This document shows, one piece after another, positions 25,291 through 35,497 of a stretch of DNA of 64,000 nucleotides (positions within the stretch are counted from its first letter, which is position 1; each line of letters begins with the position of its first letter). A model generated the notes under the pieces. That model did no database searches. It saw only the letters and a program-made list of their open reading frames with translations, and was not told the DNA's origin. The translations under genes and the position numbers were made by a program. Source of the stretch: Glebionis coronaria (taxonomy: Eukaryota; Streptophyta; Magnoliopsida; Asterales; Asteraceae); the NCBI GenBank assembly GCA_025667525.1, contig CM046877.1:29089255-29153254 (forward strand), in the 5' to 3' direction.

Positions 25291-25759
25291 AAAATGTTAG
25301 AAAGGGTATGAAAAAGAGTACTTGTAAAAAAATGCGACAGAATTAATGAATAATCTTAGGGTTTTGATCGAAAAGTATATAATAGGCTTATACTTATCTA
25401 GCATATCGGATTTTTTATTATCAACGGAAGATATTATGTATTATGTATGTTGTATCATAGGTATGTTGGTTAACAATTATCTAACACAAATGATAACATA
25501 ATATGATGGTAGCATCTCTAATCACCACTATTATCACTCGGGTTTAAATCTGGCAATGAAATTATTTTTTTGAATATTATCCAAAAAAACAAATTTCAAT
25601 GTAATTTTTTATTTGTCATGTGATTGATGAGTCATCATTTATTTTCCATGTCAAGAATAGGGTGACATTTGTCACATATCATAATTAGCCTATTTTTTTA
25701 TAGATTCTAAAGATCCCATACAATAATATGAATTATATATCAAATATTTCAAAGATCAT
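25291..25759. other. AT-rich intergenic sequence, copy 1
   Basis: Nothing recognisable. It contains short direct repeats of TATTATGTATG type near 25430-25460. It is repeated at about 41724-42191. Confidence 0.4.
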
Positions 25760-25769
25760 ATGGATTGTT

Positions 25770-25803
25770 TAAATAAAAGTCTACGCTCGTTTATGTTCGC
25801 TTA

Positions 25804-25885
<82 letters not shown>

Positions 25886-26008
25886 CCTTTACATTCATCT
25901 ATATTCGTTTATACTCATTTATGCTTGTTTGGGTTCGTTTAACTTATTAATAAATGAACATGAACAATATTGTTTAAAGAAAAGTCTACGCTCGTTTATG
26001 TTCGCTTA

Positions 26009-26062
<54 letters not shown>

Positions 26063-26160
26063 CCTTTACGTTCATCTATATTCGTTTATACTCATTTATG
26101 CTTGTTTGGGTTCGTTTAACTTATTAATAAACAAACATGAACAATATTGTTTACCTTGAT
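25770..26160. repeat. two tandem units each carrying a TA microsatellite, copy 1
   Basis: Two units share flanks starting AAGTCTACGCTCGTTTATG and ending in AACATGAACAATATTGTTTA. Each encloses a pure TA tract, 25806-25882 (77 bp) and 26011-26059 (about 49 bp). The flanks have GTTCGTTTA-type repeats and a palindromic end, as in MITE-derived repeats. The TA tracts create false open frames. Confidence 0.85.
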
Positions 26161-26398
26161 CACGCACTGTTTGGCAATAATAAATAAACAAACACATACA
26201 TATCTCTTTTCGCATTCATCCGATTTGTTTACGTTCCTAAATGTAATCTTATACATCACAATATGCAATAAATAACCATCAATGTGATGTGATGTAATAT
26301 GATATAAAGTAACGTAATATAACGTTTTGTAATATAATGAAACTGTTATACATCATAATATATGCATCACTATTTCGGTACCAACCATTAGAATAACC

Positions 26399-26408
26399 AT
26401 TATAAATA
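26399..26408 (+). promoter_or_regulatory. TATA box of the defensin-like gene, copy 1
   Basis: ATTATAAATA-type box about 70 bp upstream of the ATG at 26477, a normal spacing for a short 5' leader. Confidence 0.55.
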
Positions 26409-26476
26409 CAAGCTTTCAAGCTCATTGTTGACAATATAACTAATATTAGAGTGATATAAGAAAAACTAAATTCGTA

Positions 26477-26842
26477 ATGAAGAATACGATGTATGTTGTC
26501 TTCTTTTGTTTGATATATTTATGCTCAATAAGAGTGATCAGTGCGCAAAAGGAATTTTGCGATACGCATGGCAAGTCCCACTTTCTTTCGCTTATAAAAC
26601 TCATTGTTTAAGAAATCTACACTTACTTATTTTTTATGTTTAATTTTTAATATAGAATTTACTACTTATTTTTTCAAACAGGTTTCGGCTTAAGATCGTA
26701 TGCTTATGATTATGATCCAACTCCTTGTGACATGCATACATGTGCTCAAACGTGCTTTGATAAGCAGCCTCCTAAAGGAAGACTGGAATTTTTATCATGT
26801 TTTGGCACCGTTTGTATTTGTTGCATGAATAATGTATGTTAA
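26477..26842 (+). CDS. defensin-like secreted cysteine-rich peptide, copy 1
   Basis: Two exons, 26477-26570 and 26682-26842, totalling 84 codons plus TAA. Exon 1 encodes a signal peptide (hydrophobic core VVFFCLIYLC, likely cut after ISA at residue 23). Exon 2 holds most of the mature peptide. Mature cysteines are at 28, 47, 52, 56, 71, 76, 78, 79 and 84, giving CX4CX3C and CXC spacings typical of plant CS-alpha-beta defensin-like peptides, with an odd ninth cysteine. The intron (26571-26681) begins GCAAGT and ends CAG. This GC-AG choice is the one that keeps the frame; the GT three bases later leads to an early stop. Exon structure (signal exon, then cysteine exon) is typical of the family. 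Likely role is secreted defence or signalling. The ligand or target is unknown. Confidence 0.75.
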
Positions 26843-27025
26843 TTTATCTAGTCTCATGCAAATTTTAACTAATGTACTGTAGTATTCCAATAATATTTAC
26901 TAAATCTATATAAACTTTGTGAGATCATATTAGTAGTATTTCTCCTTTGCTAAAAATCCATGAATACACAACGCTTCGTCATTCACCCCTACTAAAAATG
27001 ATAGATGCTGAACGAAGTCTTTAGA
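26843..27025. other. downstream region of the defensin-like gene
   Basis: AT-rich, no clear AATAAA match, nothing else recognised. Confidence 0.3.
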
Positions 27026-27028
27026 GGA

Positions 27029-27362
27029 CATTACAACAAATTAGTTGATTTTCACATTAATTATGCCACTTGTTCGTACTTTAAAATGTGTGAATTTGAA
27101 AAGTTCACACTTTTATTAGTGTTTTTAATGTGAACAAATTTGGTGTAACAAATAACTTCACACTTATAAGTGTGAAGATTTTTAATATTTCACGCTTTTA
27201 TTTGTGAACTTTTTAAAACTTCACACTTTTATGTGTGAACTTTTTTAAATCTTCACACTTTTTATTACTTCATACTTACAAATATGAATATTTTACAAAT
27301 AAAGTTCACACTTTTTAAAGTGCGAAGAAAAAACGTGAACAAACCCTAAATTTGTTGAAGTG
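27029..27362. mobile_element. CACTA-type MITE, copy 1
   Basis: 334 bp with imperfect terminal repeats: CATTACAACAAATTAG at the left, CACTTCAACAAATTTAG read from the right. It is flanked by the 3-bp duplication GGA (27026-27028 and 27363-27365). The interior is filled with TTCACACTTTTA / AGTGTGAA units, including a perfect 22-bp palindrome at 27156-27177. Length, 3-bp duplication and CACT-like end fit a non-autonomous CACTA element. Confidence 0.7.
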
Positions 27363-27617
27363 GGAGTAACAAATAACTAAAGAGAATTAATTTACATATC
27401 ACTCTATTTTGAACCGACAACCTTTAGATTCTGCTTATGGCCCAATAGGCCCATGACCGGGTGCATCTCATGGTTACTAGAATACAGTCCATTTGGAAAG
27501 TGTATATCTGAGCCTACTCCAATACCACATCCTTCTAACGCAAAGTGGTACATGAATATCGGTGTCACTTCACATTTTAGCTAGTACAGAGGTAACCTCA
27601 CTACTAATTCTAATAAC

Positions 27618-28078
27618 CAAGATTTTCAAGATCGGGATCTTACCTAGGATCGTTTTCGTTGTTGCAAGATCGAGATCATAAAGTAGGATCGAGATCGTAA
27701 GATCCTACTATAATGTAAATTTTTAGTAGTTTTTGCAATATTTTAAAAATTTACAAATTAATATACATCGTAAACACAAAATTATACGAATATTTCATAA
27801 AAATGTGGTCCTAAAGTATGATTATGAAATTTATAAGAAGATTTACATGTTGTTTTCTAAATTATACAAAATAGAGCTATAAATTTGTGGTTTTTTGGTT
27901 TTTGTTCGAGAAAAAGTAAGATCAGATCGTAATAGATCCTAAGATCCTATGATCAAGATCGGGATCCTGTAAGATCTTAAGCATGCAAAGATCCTACGTA
28001 AGATCCGGATCGTTTTTGCTTTGCCGTATCATAAAATCGTAAGATACTAAGATCCAGATCGAGATCTTGACAACCTTG
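27618..28078. mobile_element. hAT-type MITE, copy 1
   Basis: 461 bp, terminal repeats CAAGATTTTCAAGATC and (from the right) CAAGGTTGTCAAGATC. It is flanked by an exact 8-bp duplication CTAATAAC (27610-27617 and 28079-28086). The subterminal region is packed with AAGATC/GATCTT words. The 8-bp duplication is the hAT hallmark. No coding sequence. Confidence 0.8.
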
Positions 28079-28104
28079 CTAATAACCACGTTAATACATT
28101 TATC

Positions 28105-28518
28105 ATGGTTGCAAAAATCCCTCCGTGCTAATTAGGTGGTTGGGTACCGCCAAAGGATAATTTGTTTTGGCGGAGATTAATCGATCGGATTGGATTTTTA
28201 TGTATAAAATTATAAATTTTGAAAGTATATGTCCTGTTAGGCCGATTTATCCGATTTTTTTCCAATTTCTCCAATTTATATTCGAATACGAGTTGACCGA
28301 TTTATTCTTTTTTATGATTTGACCGATTTATCTCCAACTTATCCAATCTTTGACCGATTTTGAACAAATCGACTTATAAGGCCGATTAGTCTAAATCGTG
28401 TTAATCCCCGTCACACAATTTATCCCCGAGTAATTTGCCTGAAACGCCCCTTTCCCGACTCTAATAGTTGACCAAAAATTTAAAACATTACTCAAACGCT
28501 TGATCGTGAATGACTATG
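28105..28518. other. CCGATTTA-rich degenerate repeat, copy 1
   Basis: Begins GGTTGCAAAAATCCCTCC and continues with many CCGATTTAT / TCCAATTT words to about 28410. It looks like a diverged MITE fragment, but no second terminus or target duplication was found. Confidence 0.35.
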
Positions 28519-30736
28519 TGTGACAATCCTCAAATTTCACTTATGTGTTATTTTTTATGATTGTATTAATATGAAAATTGTGCTAGGAATTTTTGCTTTT
28601 ATACCTTATTTGGTAGGATGAATGTGTTCTCTTGACCTAAACTGTCACTACAACATATTCCTATATGTTGTAAACACAATGTATCAAGTCTAAGTTATAA
28701 AAATAATCTTATAAGTACCATATCAATAAGAACATCTCAAATATAACTATGATGCCTAGAAATCCTAGTCCCTATAAACAAGTTGCAAGCTATACTTTGA
28801 AGACATAATAATTACCCATGAATAGTAAGAACAAACTATACAAAGCTAAGTACAAGTAAATGTACATAATAGTCTATATCATCACCTAGAAATCTCTTCT
28901 AAACTAATAATTCAAGCAATGTAACTACATATCACCAAAATATAAACATGAATCTCAAATGTATAAGTATTCAAAGCATAAGACCTTAAGCTTACTTATT
29001 TATCCCTAGGACATGATCAACCGATGCAAACCCCTAAACTAAGAATGTAGAATCCTTAGAAGTCATAAACATATAATATAAGACCTAGAATAAGTGTTCA
29101 TGATGATATAAACCCTAATCACCTAAGATAGAGAGTCATTAGGCTTAATGACCTAAAAACCCCTATATTAAGAAATCTACATAGAATCACTACCTAGTCT
29201 TTTAGAACAAGTCTACAAACACTCATAACACTTCATTAAGGTTATGACATTATATTAAGACAATTTATAAGTTCCCTAAATCACAAGGTACAATTTTTTA
29301 ATGCATGACTTGTAAATTAGGTCAAAATAGGTATTTTTAATCTTTAGACATTTTACTTAGAATAAGATATCAAACAAAGTGTGGGAACTCATTGGACAAC
29401 TAAAACATAATTTCTAGGACCTAAATTGAGTTTACATCCGTAGCTAAGAGAAGAATGAGTATTTTACTAAGACTTAACCATAGATCATTAGAAACCCTAA
29501 ACCGCCTAAGCTTTCTTCCTAATTTCACTTCAAACCTTTATTAAACCTTAAACCAAGGACCTAAACCTATTAAGTAAAATGTATTAAGCCTAGTTAAACC
29601 TTAATAAACCTACATTACAAACTCTAAATTCCTAAACCTAGTTCTACTTCACATACCTTACAACTAGCTAGTATAACCCATTGCCAAACACCCTTAAACG
29701 CATTTCCAGACACCCTTGCTGTCCCTTTTCCCTCCAATTCTGAGTTTAAACCATCAAGAACATAAAAAATATCCACTCTAAAAGCAGATTACATTACTCC
29801 TTGTAGCACCCTTCTTCCCCAAGCATTAATACATGGCCTAAAAACCTCCACACACCCCTTTCATCACCTCTTTACACATCACCTCTATTTCTACCAATAG
29901 GAAACCTTTTCTTGTTCACAAAGCCCTTCTCCACAGCCCTCCACATCTTCAACTTGTTGTCCTAAAACTTAACCACAACCCCTACATAGCTTAATGCTTA
30001 AGTTCTCCCTTTACTATAAATAGGATGAGTACATGTAATATGTTTCCTCACATTTCACACTTACCACTCTTCAAACACTCTTCACCATTACAATACCCAA
30101 AACTAGCAGAATTAAGTAGTCCCAAGGAAGTTATAGCAGCCATAAGAATCTAAGTAGAGGGTCCCTAAGCTTGTCTCCAAGTGATCAACTCCAAAACAGC
30201 CGCTATGGCGCAACCTTCTGCTCCAATTCTACCATTTTTGTAACGCTACCTATTGTGCTTATGTAAGTCTGAAACCTTGTTCAATATACTTTAAATATTC
30301 ATCTTAAAACACCTAGAATCTGGTATCTAAGTTCTCTTTACCTAAACTAAGGTAAAACACGTTTTTGAGTTCTACATAAAATCATAGAATATATGCGACG
30401 GGTTACTTTTGCACCCTTGTATATCTCGATTTTCCTAAACAACCTAGGCTGATTTTTGGATATTTTATAGTACACCTAGGATACTCTAGTACCATGTAAT
30501 ATCAGCCCTTGAATCTATCTATAGCTCGAGTTGTTGCTTGTGCAAGAACTGCTCCCAAAGCAACTTGTACATACAATAACATGGCTTTGATCCACTTTTC
30601 ACGCCACAATAACTCGAGATTTCTTAAAGCAACCACCCCACTTCTTAGGATCTGCTATATCTACATACATGTAGCTAGAAAATACCGCAAGTCTCAGCCT
30701 CTAAGTCGACCTCTAGCCTAGGTAGAAGTCGTGACA
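28519..30736 (+). repeat. probable solo LTR, copy 1
   Basis: Starts TGTGACAATCC and ends GTCGTGACA, a start/end style common in Ty3/gypsy chromovirus LTRs. It has a TATA box (ACTATAAATAGG, about 30013) with CA-rich sequence downstream and no coding content. No primer site or internal sequence follows, and the 5-bp flanks (CTATG and AAGTT) do not match. It could be an LTR with a rearranged flank, or not an LTR. The open frame at 30509-30721 is probably chance. Confidence 0.45.
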
Positions 30737-31183
30737 AAGTTAGCCCCGTAACACGAAATTTCCCAAAATTAATCCAAGTTTTTTTAAACGTTAAAACTTA
30801 AAGGGCTGTTTTGTCAATATCTAAAACTTATAAACCAAAGGTAAAAAATATAATTGACCTAGAATTGTGCTTAAGGACTAGTTTTGTAATTTTTCAAAGT
30901 ATAGGGACTTAAAGTGTAACTTTTGAAACTAAAAGGTCTAAAGTGTAAATTATTAATATAAAAGGATAAAAGGGTAAAAATCTATAAATATAGGAGTAAA
31001 ATTATATAATTATCAACAAGGGCTAATTTTGCTAATTTCTAAAATATAAGGTATAAACTATCATTATTTAATTCTTTAAGGGTTAAAAGTGTAATTAAGC
31101 TAAACTATAACTAAACGAGCTATTTTTACCAATATTGAAAGTAAAGGATAAAAAGTATATATATTATTCTTTAAGGGTTAAAA
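30737..31183. other. AT-rich sequence with AAAGGGTTAAAA words, copy 1
   Basis: Nothing coding. Repeated words such as AAAAGGTCTAAAGTGTAA and GGGTTAAAA occur. It lies between the probable solo LTR and the first CACTA subterminal repeats. Confidence 0.35.
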
Positions 31184-31565
31184 GGATTTCCCACGGTATA
31201 CACATTATTATTATTATTATTTATCTATCCGTGGAAAATCCGTGAGTAATTTACCCACGGATTTCCCACGGACAACGTATTATTTTATTATTTATTCATC
31301 CGTGGGTAATTTACCCACGGATTTCCCACGGAACATATTATTTTATTATTTATCCAGCCGTGGGAAATCCGTGGGTAATTTACCCATGGATTTCCCACGG
31401 AACTAAATTTACCCACGGATTTCCTACGGAACTTTCCCACGGAAAACAAATTATTTTATTATTTATATATCCGCGGGAAATGTGTGGGTAAATTACCCAC
31501 GGATTACAGATTTCCCACGGATTTCCCATATATTACCCACATATTTCCCACGGACTACCAATATT
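31184..31565. repeat. CACTA subterminal repeats, left side, copy 1
   Basis: About a dozen imperfect copies of CCCACGGATTTCCCACGG-type units, some paired as inverted repeats, separated by TTATTTTATTATTTAT spacers. In CACTA elements such arrays bind the transposase. Confidence 0.75.
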
Positions 31566-31599
31566 TTGTGATTTATACATCCGTGAGAAAGTTGATAAA

Positions 31600-31865
31600 A
31601 GTTTATTCAATAAAACATACAAATTACATTATAAAGTCGATAAAAAGTTAAACAATAAAACATGTGAATTATATTACAAAGTCGAAAAAACATAAGAATT
31701 ATATTACAAAGTCGAAAAAACATACGAATTACATTAAAAAGATGATAAAACATACGAATTACATTACAAAGTCGATGAAACATAGAATTACATTACGAAG
31801 TAGATAAAACATACGAATTACATTACGAAGTAGATAAAACATATGAATTACATTACCAAGTCGAG
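31600..31865. repeat. minisatellite with ACATACGAATTACATTA unit, copy 1
   Basis: About nine degenerate units of roughly 28-32 bp built on AAAACATACGAATTACATTA and AAGTCGAT. Two or three further units lie at 32460-32620. Confidence 0.8.
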
Positions 31866-31934
31866 ATGCTAAATTGACTAAATGAAAAACTACTGCAAAC
31901 TAATGTTCCCCATGCTATTGTAAAGCTCATGTAC

Positions 31935-32160
31935 TAAATGACAAACTACTCCTTTGAACATCTCGTATACAACAATATATCGACTACTCCTTTGAAAATA
32001 GCGTATACAACGATGCCCCTTTGAACATCTCGTATACAACAATACCCTTTGAACATCTCGTATCAACTACTCCTTTGAACATCTATTGTACAACGATACC
32101 GTATCGACTACTCCTTTGAACATATCATATACAACGATACCCTATCGACTACTCACGTAA
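31935..32160. repeat. 41-bp minisatellite, small array, copy 1
   Basis: Degenerate units around CTTTGAACATCTCGTATACA...CGACTACT. This is the same family as the long array at 49640-50255. Confidence 0.75.
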
Positions 32161-32164
32161 TTGG

Positions 32165-32386
32165 GTGGTGTATTTATTGAACCGATGTCCGTTAAAGAGT
32201 TTAGACAACAAGACCCCACAAGAAGCATGGAATGGGATGAAACCTATCGTGTCTCATCTAAGGATATTCGGGAGCATAGCATATGTATACGTTCCAAGCC
32301 AAAGGCGAATCAAGCTTAATGATAGAAACGAGAAGCATGTGTTCGTGGGTTATGACAAGCGAGAAGCATGTGCTCGTGGATTATGA
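32165..32386 (+). pseudogene. captured Ty1/copia integrase fragment, copy 1
   Basis: About 65 residues of the C-terminal part of a copia integrase (YLLNRCP, NKTPQEAWNG, HLRIFGSIAYVYVP, KHVFVGYD). No rest of a copia element lies around it. The end is scrambled by three near-copies of AAGCATGTGTTCGTGG. It is embedded in CACTA minisatellites, so it looks captured. Confidence 0.8.
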
Positions 32387-32623
32387 CAAGCATGTGTTTG
32401 TGAACATGTAACCATATCAAGAAAGTAATAGAACAAATAAAACTTTTTGTAACAAACATCAAGACATACAAATTGCATTAGAAAGTTGCTAAATGTTTAA
32501 ACAATAAAACATACGAATTACATTACATAGTCGATAAAAGTATAAACAATAAAACATACGAATTACATTATGAATATTAGATAAAAATTTAAACAATAAA
32601 ATATACAAATTACATTCAAGGTT

Positions 32624-32842
32624 CTAAATGACAAACTGTTTCAATGTAATGTTCCCAGTGTCATTGTAAAGATCTTGTAGTAATGCGGCTGAATTCATTG
32701 TGTGGTGATCGCGATGCATATACGTTTCCATTATTGTCTCGAGTATCCCTATCTTTGTAGTCAATAGCTTGAATTTTTCACACTCTCGGCGGGAACTTTT
32801 GGCGGAAACTATTAATATGCAGACGTGTATATGCATAAACAT
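32624..32842 (-). pseudogene. coding-like fragment of unknown origin, copy 1
   Basis: Minus-strand frame with a helical charged stretch (RRECEKFKLLTTKIGILE) followed by HHTMNSAALLQDLYND. It reads like the C-terminal tail of a plant transposase or transposon-associated protein, but I cannot name the family. It is retained in copy 2 with one residue changed. Confidence 0.3.
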
Positions 32843-32917
32843 GTAAACATACTAAGGGAACTCTCGACTCATCCATTGAAGATATAGTGTACAACAACAC
32901 CCCTATCGACTACTCCG

Positions 32918-32921
32918 TTTA
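32918..32921. other. tandem duplication junction
   Basis: Left of the junction is a CACTA minisatellite unit (ACTCCG); right is LTR sequence (TAAAAGTTTGG). TTTA is common to both parent sequences, a 4-base microhomology. Confidence 0.9.
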
Positions 32922-35497
32922 TAAAAGTTTGGTGTTTGAGAAGCTAAAATCTGAGTTCCATTTATATGTTTGAAGGTTTTTGAGGCAAGGTTTTAGTTGA
33001 TAAAGCTTGGGTTTCAAAAATCAGAAAGTCCTTGTTTACTTGATCTCACCCTTGTGTTTGTTCATCTTAGCAGCATTGGAAGCTGGTACTTGTTTTGCTA
33101 GTACCTCAGCTCAAACAATCCAGGGCCTGGATGTAGGTCTTGGAGGTTTGCACCTTCTTCCTTTTTCATTTTCTCTTTAAGTTTCTGAATATTTGTGATT
33201 TTTGTGGATTTGTGCTTGAATCTGTGTTATTGTGGTTGTTTATTGTTGATTTGGCTTGGTTTGATGTTAATGAGGTGTTACTAATCTGATTTGTGGGTTG
33301 AATCTTCATGATCCTTTGAAAATTTGTGAAAATAAGTTTTAAAAGGGTGTTTGGGATTACTGCATAAGTTGGATTTGAGGATTGTTAAGTGCTTGTGTGT
33401 TGTATGCAAGTATTGGTATCTGATATTTGGGTGCTTATGTTCATCTGTTTACAAGTTTTGTGGTCTTGAACACATAGATTCATAGATTGGCTATAAAATC
33501 TTCATAACTTGGTAAAATTGGCTAGGATTTTGAGGACACCTAGATCTAAGCATAGGTTAAGGGTAACAAGTGCTAAATCAAAGCTAATCACACCAGGGTA
33601 GAAGGATTTGAGGCTTGAAATTGGATTAAGTGTCAAGTATATCAGCAAACTGTTTCTGCATATTGTTCTTTGTTCATCAGTAACTTTTTGTGCTTTGATC
33701 TTGCTATTTACTTTGATTCAGTGTTTAATTCTTGTTGCTTTGTGTTCATTGTTAGTTTATATAGCTTGTGTGTGCATCTGGTTAAGTTTGGTTGGCTTAT
33801 TTTGCTGAAATCTGCTTATTAAGTGCTAAACTGCTTATTTGCATATCTGGAGCATATCTGTGGACTGTTTGGCTTATTGTGGCTTATTGTGTGGATAATT
33901 TTGTGATTTTATTGTTGCTATTGAATCCTTGTGGTTCACTGATCACAAGGGTGCCTTTGTTTCCAATTGAATCAAACCAGAACTCTCAAATAAGCTTGGT
34001 CAAATAGTCAAAGCAGTGGGAACTCCTTTCCCCTGCTGGTTACCACTGCTGGTGCAATTTTGGTGTCAGCTTATCAATAAGCTATAATAGCTTATTCCAA
34101 CCTGCAACAACTTTGTTTTTGTAATAGGTGCTCATATTTTGACCCATTTGTTCATCCTGGAGCATTTGGGTGGTTGACTTTTAGGTTTGACTAGAAAACC
34201 AAGTCCTTTGACTTTTACATAAGTTCATTTGTGCTTATTCTGGCTTATTACTTGTGCTTATTGGATTTTTGTTGATTGATATTGCTTATTGAGTCCATTT
34301 GAAAGCTTTTGCAAGTTAAATCAGCTTCTGAGGTTGAGTATTTCTCAAAAACGACTATTTTGTCGTTTTGTGAATTTTTACTTTTCTATTTTCTGGCTTA
34401 TTGAGTGAGCTTATTGGAAATTTCTTTTGACAGATCTCTTAAGCATCCAAAAAGAGGGTTGTGTGTCAAATTAGAGCTTATGGCTTAATGGGCTGAAAAG
34501 CCCAATAAGAATAAGCTTTGTGTTTAATAAGCTGTGATAAGCACATTTTCAGCTTTTGGGCCTTTAGAGTTTTGTTCTTAGAATTAAATTTTAAGTCAGA
34601 TAGGGCTTTTCCAAGTCAATTGGGCCAAGTTTGACTTTTTGGGCCCAAAAGCCCATTTGTGTTGACTGAATTTAGATTTGGCCCATTTGAGGGCCCATTA
34701 GGGGTATTTTGGTAATTTCATTTTGATTTTCTGATTATTTAGGTTAAAATAAACTAGTTTGCAAGTTTTTAGAATTTTTTTAATTTTTGGATTTTTAATA
34801 TTATTTTATTATTATTTTATTATTATTTTTAAAATTTCACTTTTTCCAACTTTTTACATTTTTCTTATGTTAAATACATTAAAATAGGAATTTAGAAACT
34901 TTTAGAATAATTTTATCACTTTTAGATTAATTTTTATAATTATTTAAAGTTTTAATAGTTTTTAAATCATTTTAAATAGTTTTTATTAGTTTTAAAATTT
35001 CTAAAAATAGTTTTTAATCATTTTAGGTCATTTTAGAGGTTTATCAATTGAAAAATCTTTATTTGGGCTTTTTGATAATTTATTTGATTTTTAGGGCTTT
35101 AATTAGCATTTAAAAATTGAATATTTAATTATTTAAAAGGTTTGAAAAAGTTTTGATAATTGGTAAACTCTTAGTTTATTATTTTTTATTTTTGGTGAAT
35201 TTTTGGTAATTTTTAGAATTTATTTTTATTTTGGTGACTTTTAAGGTTCTACGTCTTAACTTTCTAATAGTGATTTTTTCTTGGTAATTTTTATTTTTAC
35301 ATCTTCGTCATTTTCTCTTCTAATCCCTTTCTAAACCAAATATTAATCTCAAATCTTGTACATCTTAGTCACACACATATACCTCCTTGGGAAACGAACT
35401 TAATTGGGTCATTAACACTTGATTTTTCCTAAAGTCATTTGTTCAATACTTACCGCTTTTACGCCTTTTTCCTAAAAGGTGTAATTTACCTCAATCA
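32922..35497 (+). repeat. E1 LTR fragment (U5 side), copy 2
   Basis: Matches 16491-19064. It lacks the TATA box and AATAAA, which lie just outside the duplicated segment, so it should be promoterless. It shares derived bases with the 3' LTR rather than the 5' LTR, for example AAAGCTTGGG at about 33002 and the absence of the roughly 14-bp insertion seen near 5700. Confidence 0.92.

Larger units (their letters stand above)
16491..32921 (+). repeat. 16.4-kb tandem duplication, copy 1
   Basis: Directly repeated, same orientation and order, as 32922-49647. It spans the U5 part of the E1 3' LTR, the decayed chromovirus, TA repeats, the defensin-like gene, two MITEs, a probable solo LTR and the left part of a CACTA element. 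The join at 32918-32921 fuses a 41-bp minisatellite unit to the LTR at a shared TTTA (also at 16487-16490 and 49644-49647). Private differences in each copy argue against a simple double count of one sequence. Confidence 0.93.
31184..32921. mobile_element. CACTA element, left part, cut by the duplication junction
   Basis: Identified by subterminal repeats of the same family, but in inverted orientation, as those at the intact right end (54150-54537). It continues into minisatellites, a captured copia integrase piece and an unidentified coding-like piece, and stops at 32921 where the second copy of the 16.4-kb unit starts. No CACTA terminus is seen at its left, so the left tip is lost or diverged. 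Confidence 0.6.

Noticed and set aside
28105..28518. Another hAT MITE
   Set aside because: Only one plausible end (GGTTGCAAAAATC) and no target duplication found.
30509..30721. 70-residue frame kept in both tandem copies
   Set aside because: Conservation is explained by the recent duplication; no domain, and it lies at the end of a probable LTR.
28519..30736. Complete solo LTR with target duplication
   Set aside because: Flanking five bases do not match, so kept only as a probable LTR at low confidence.
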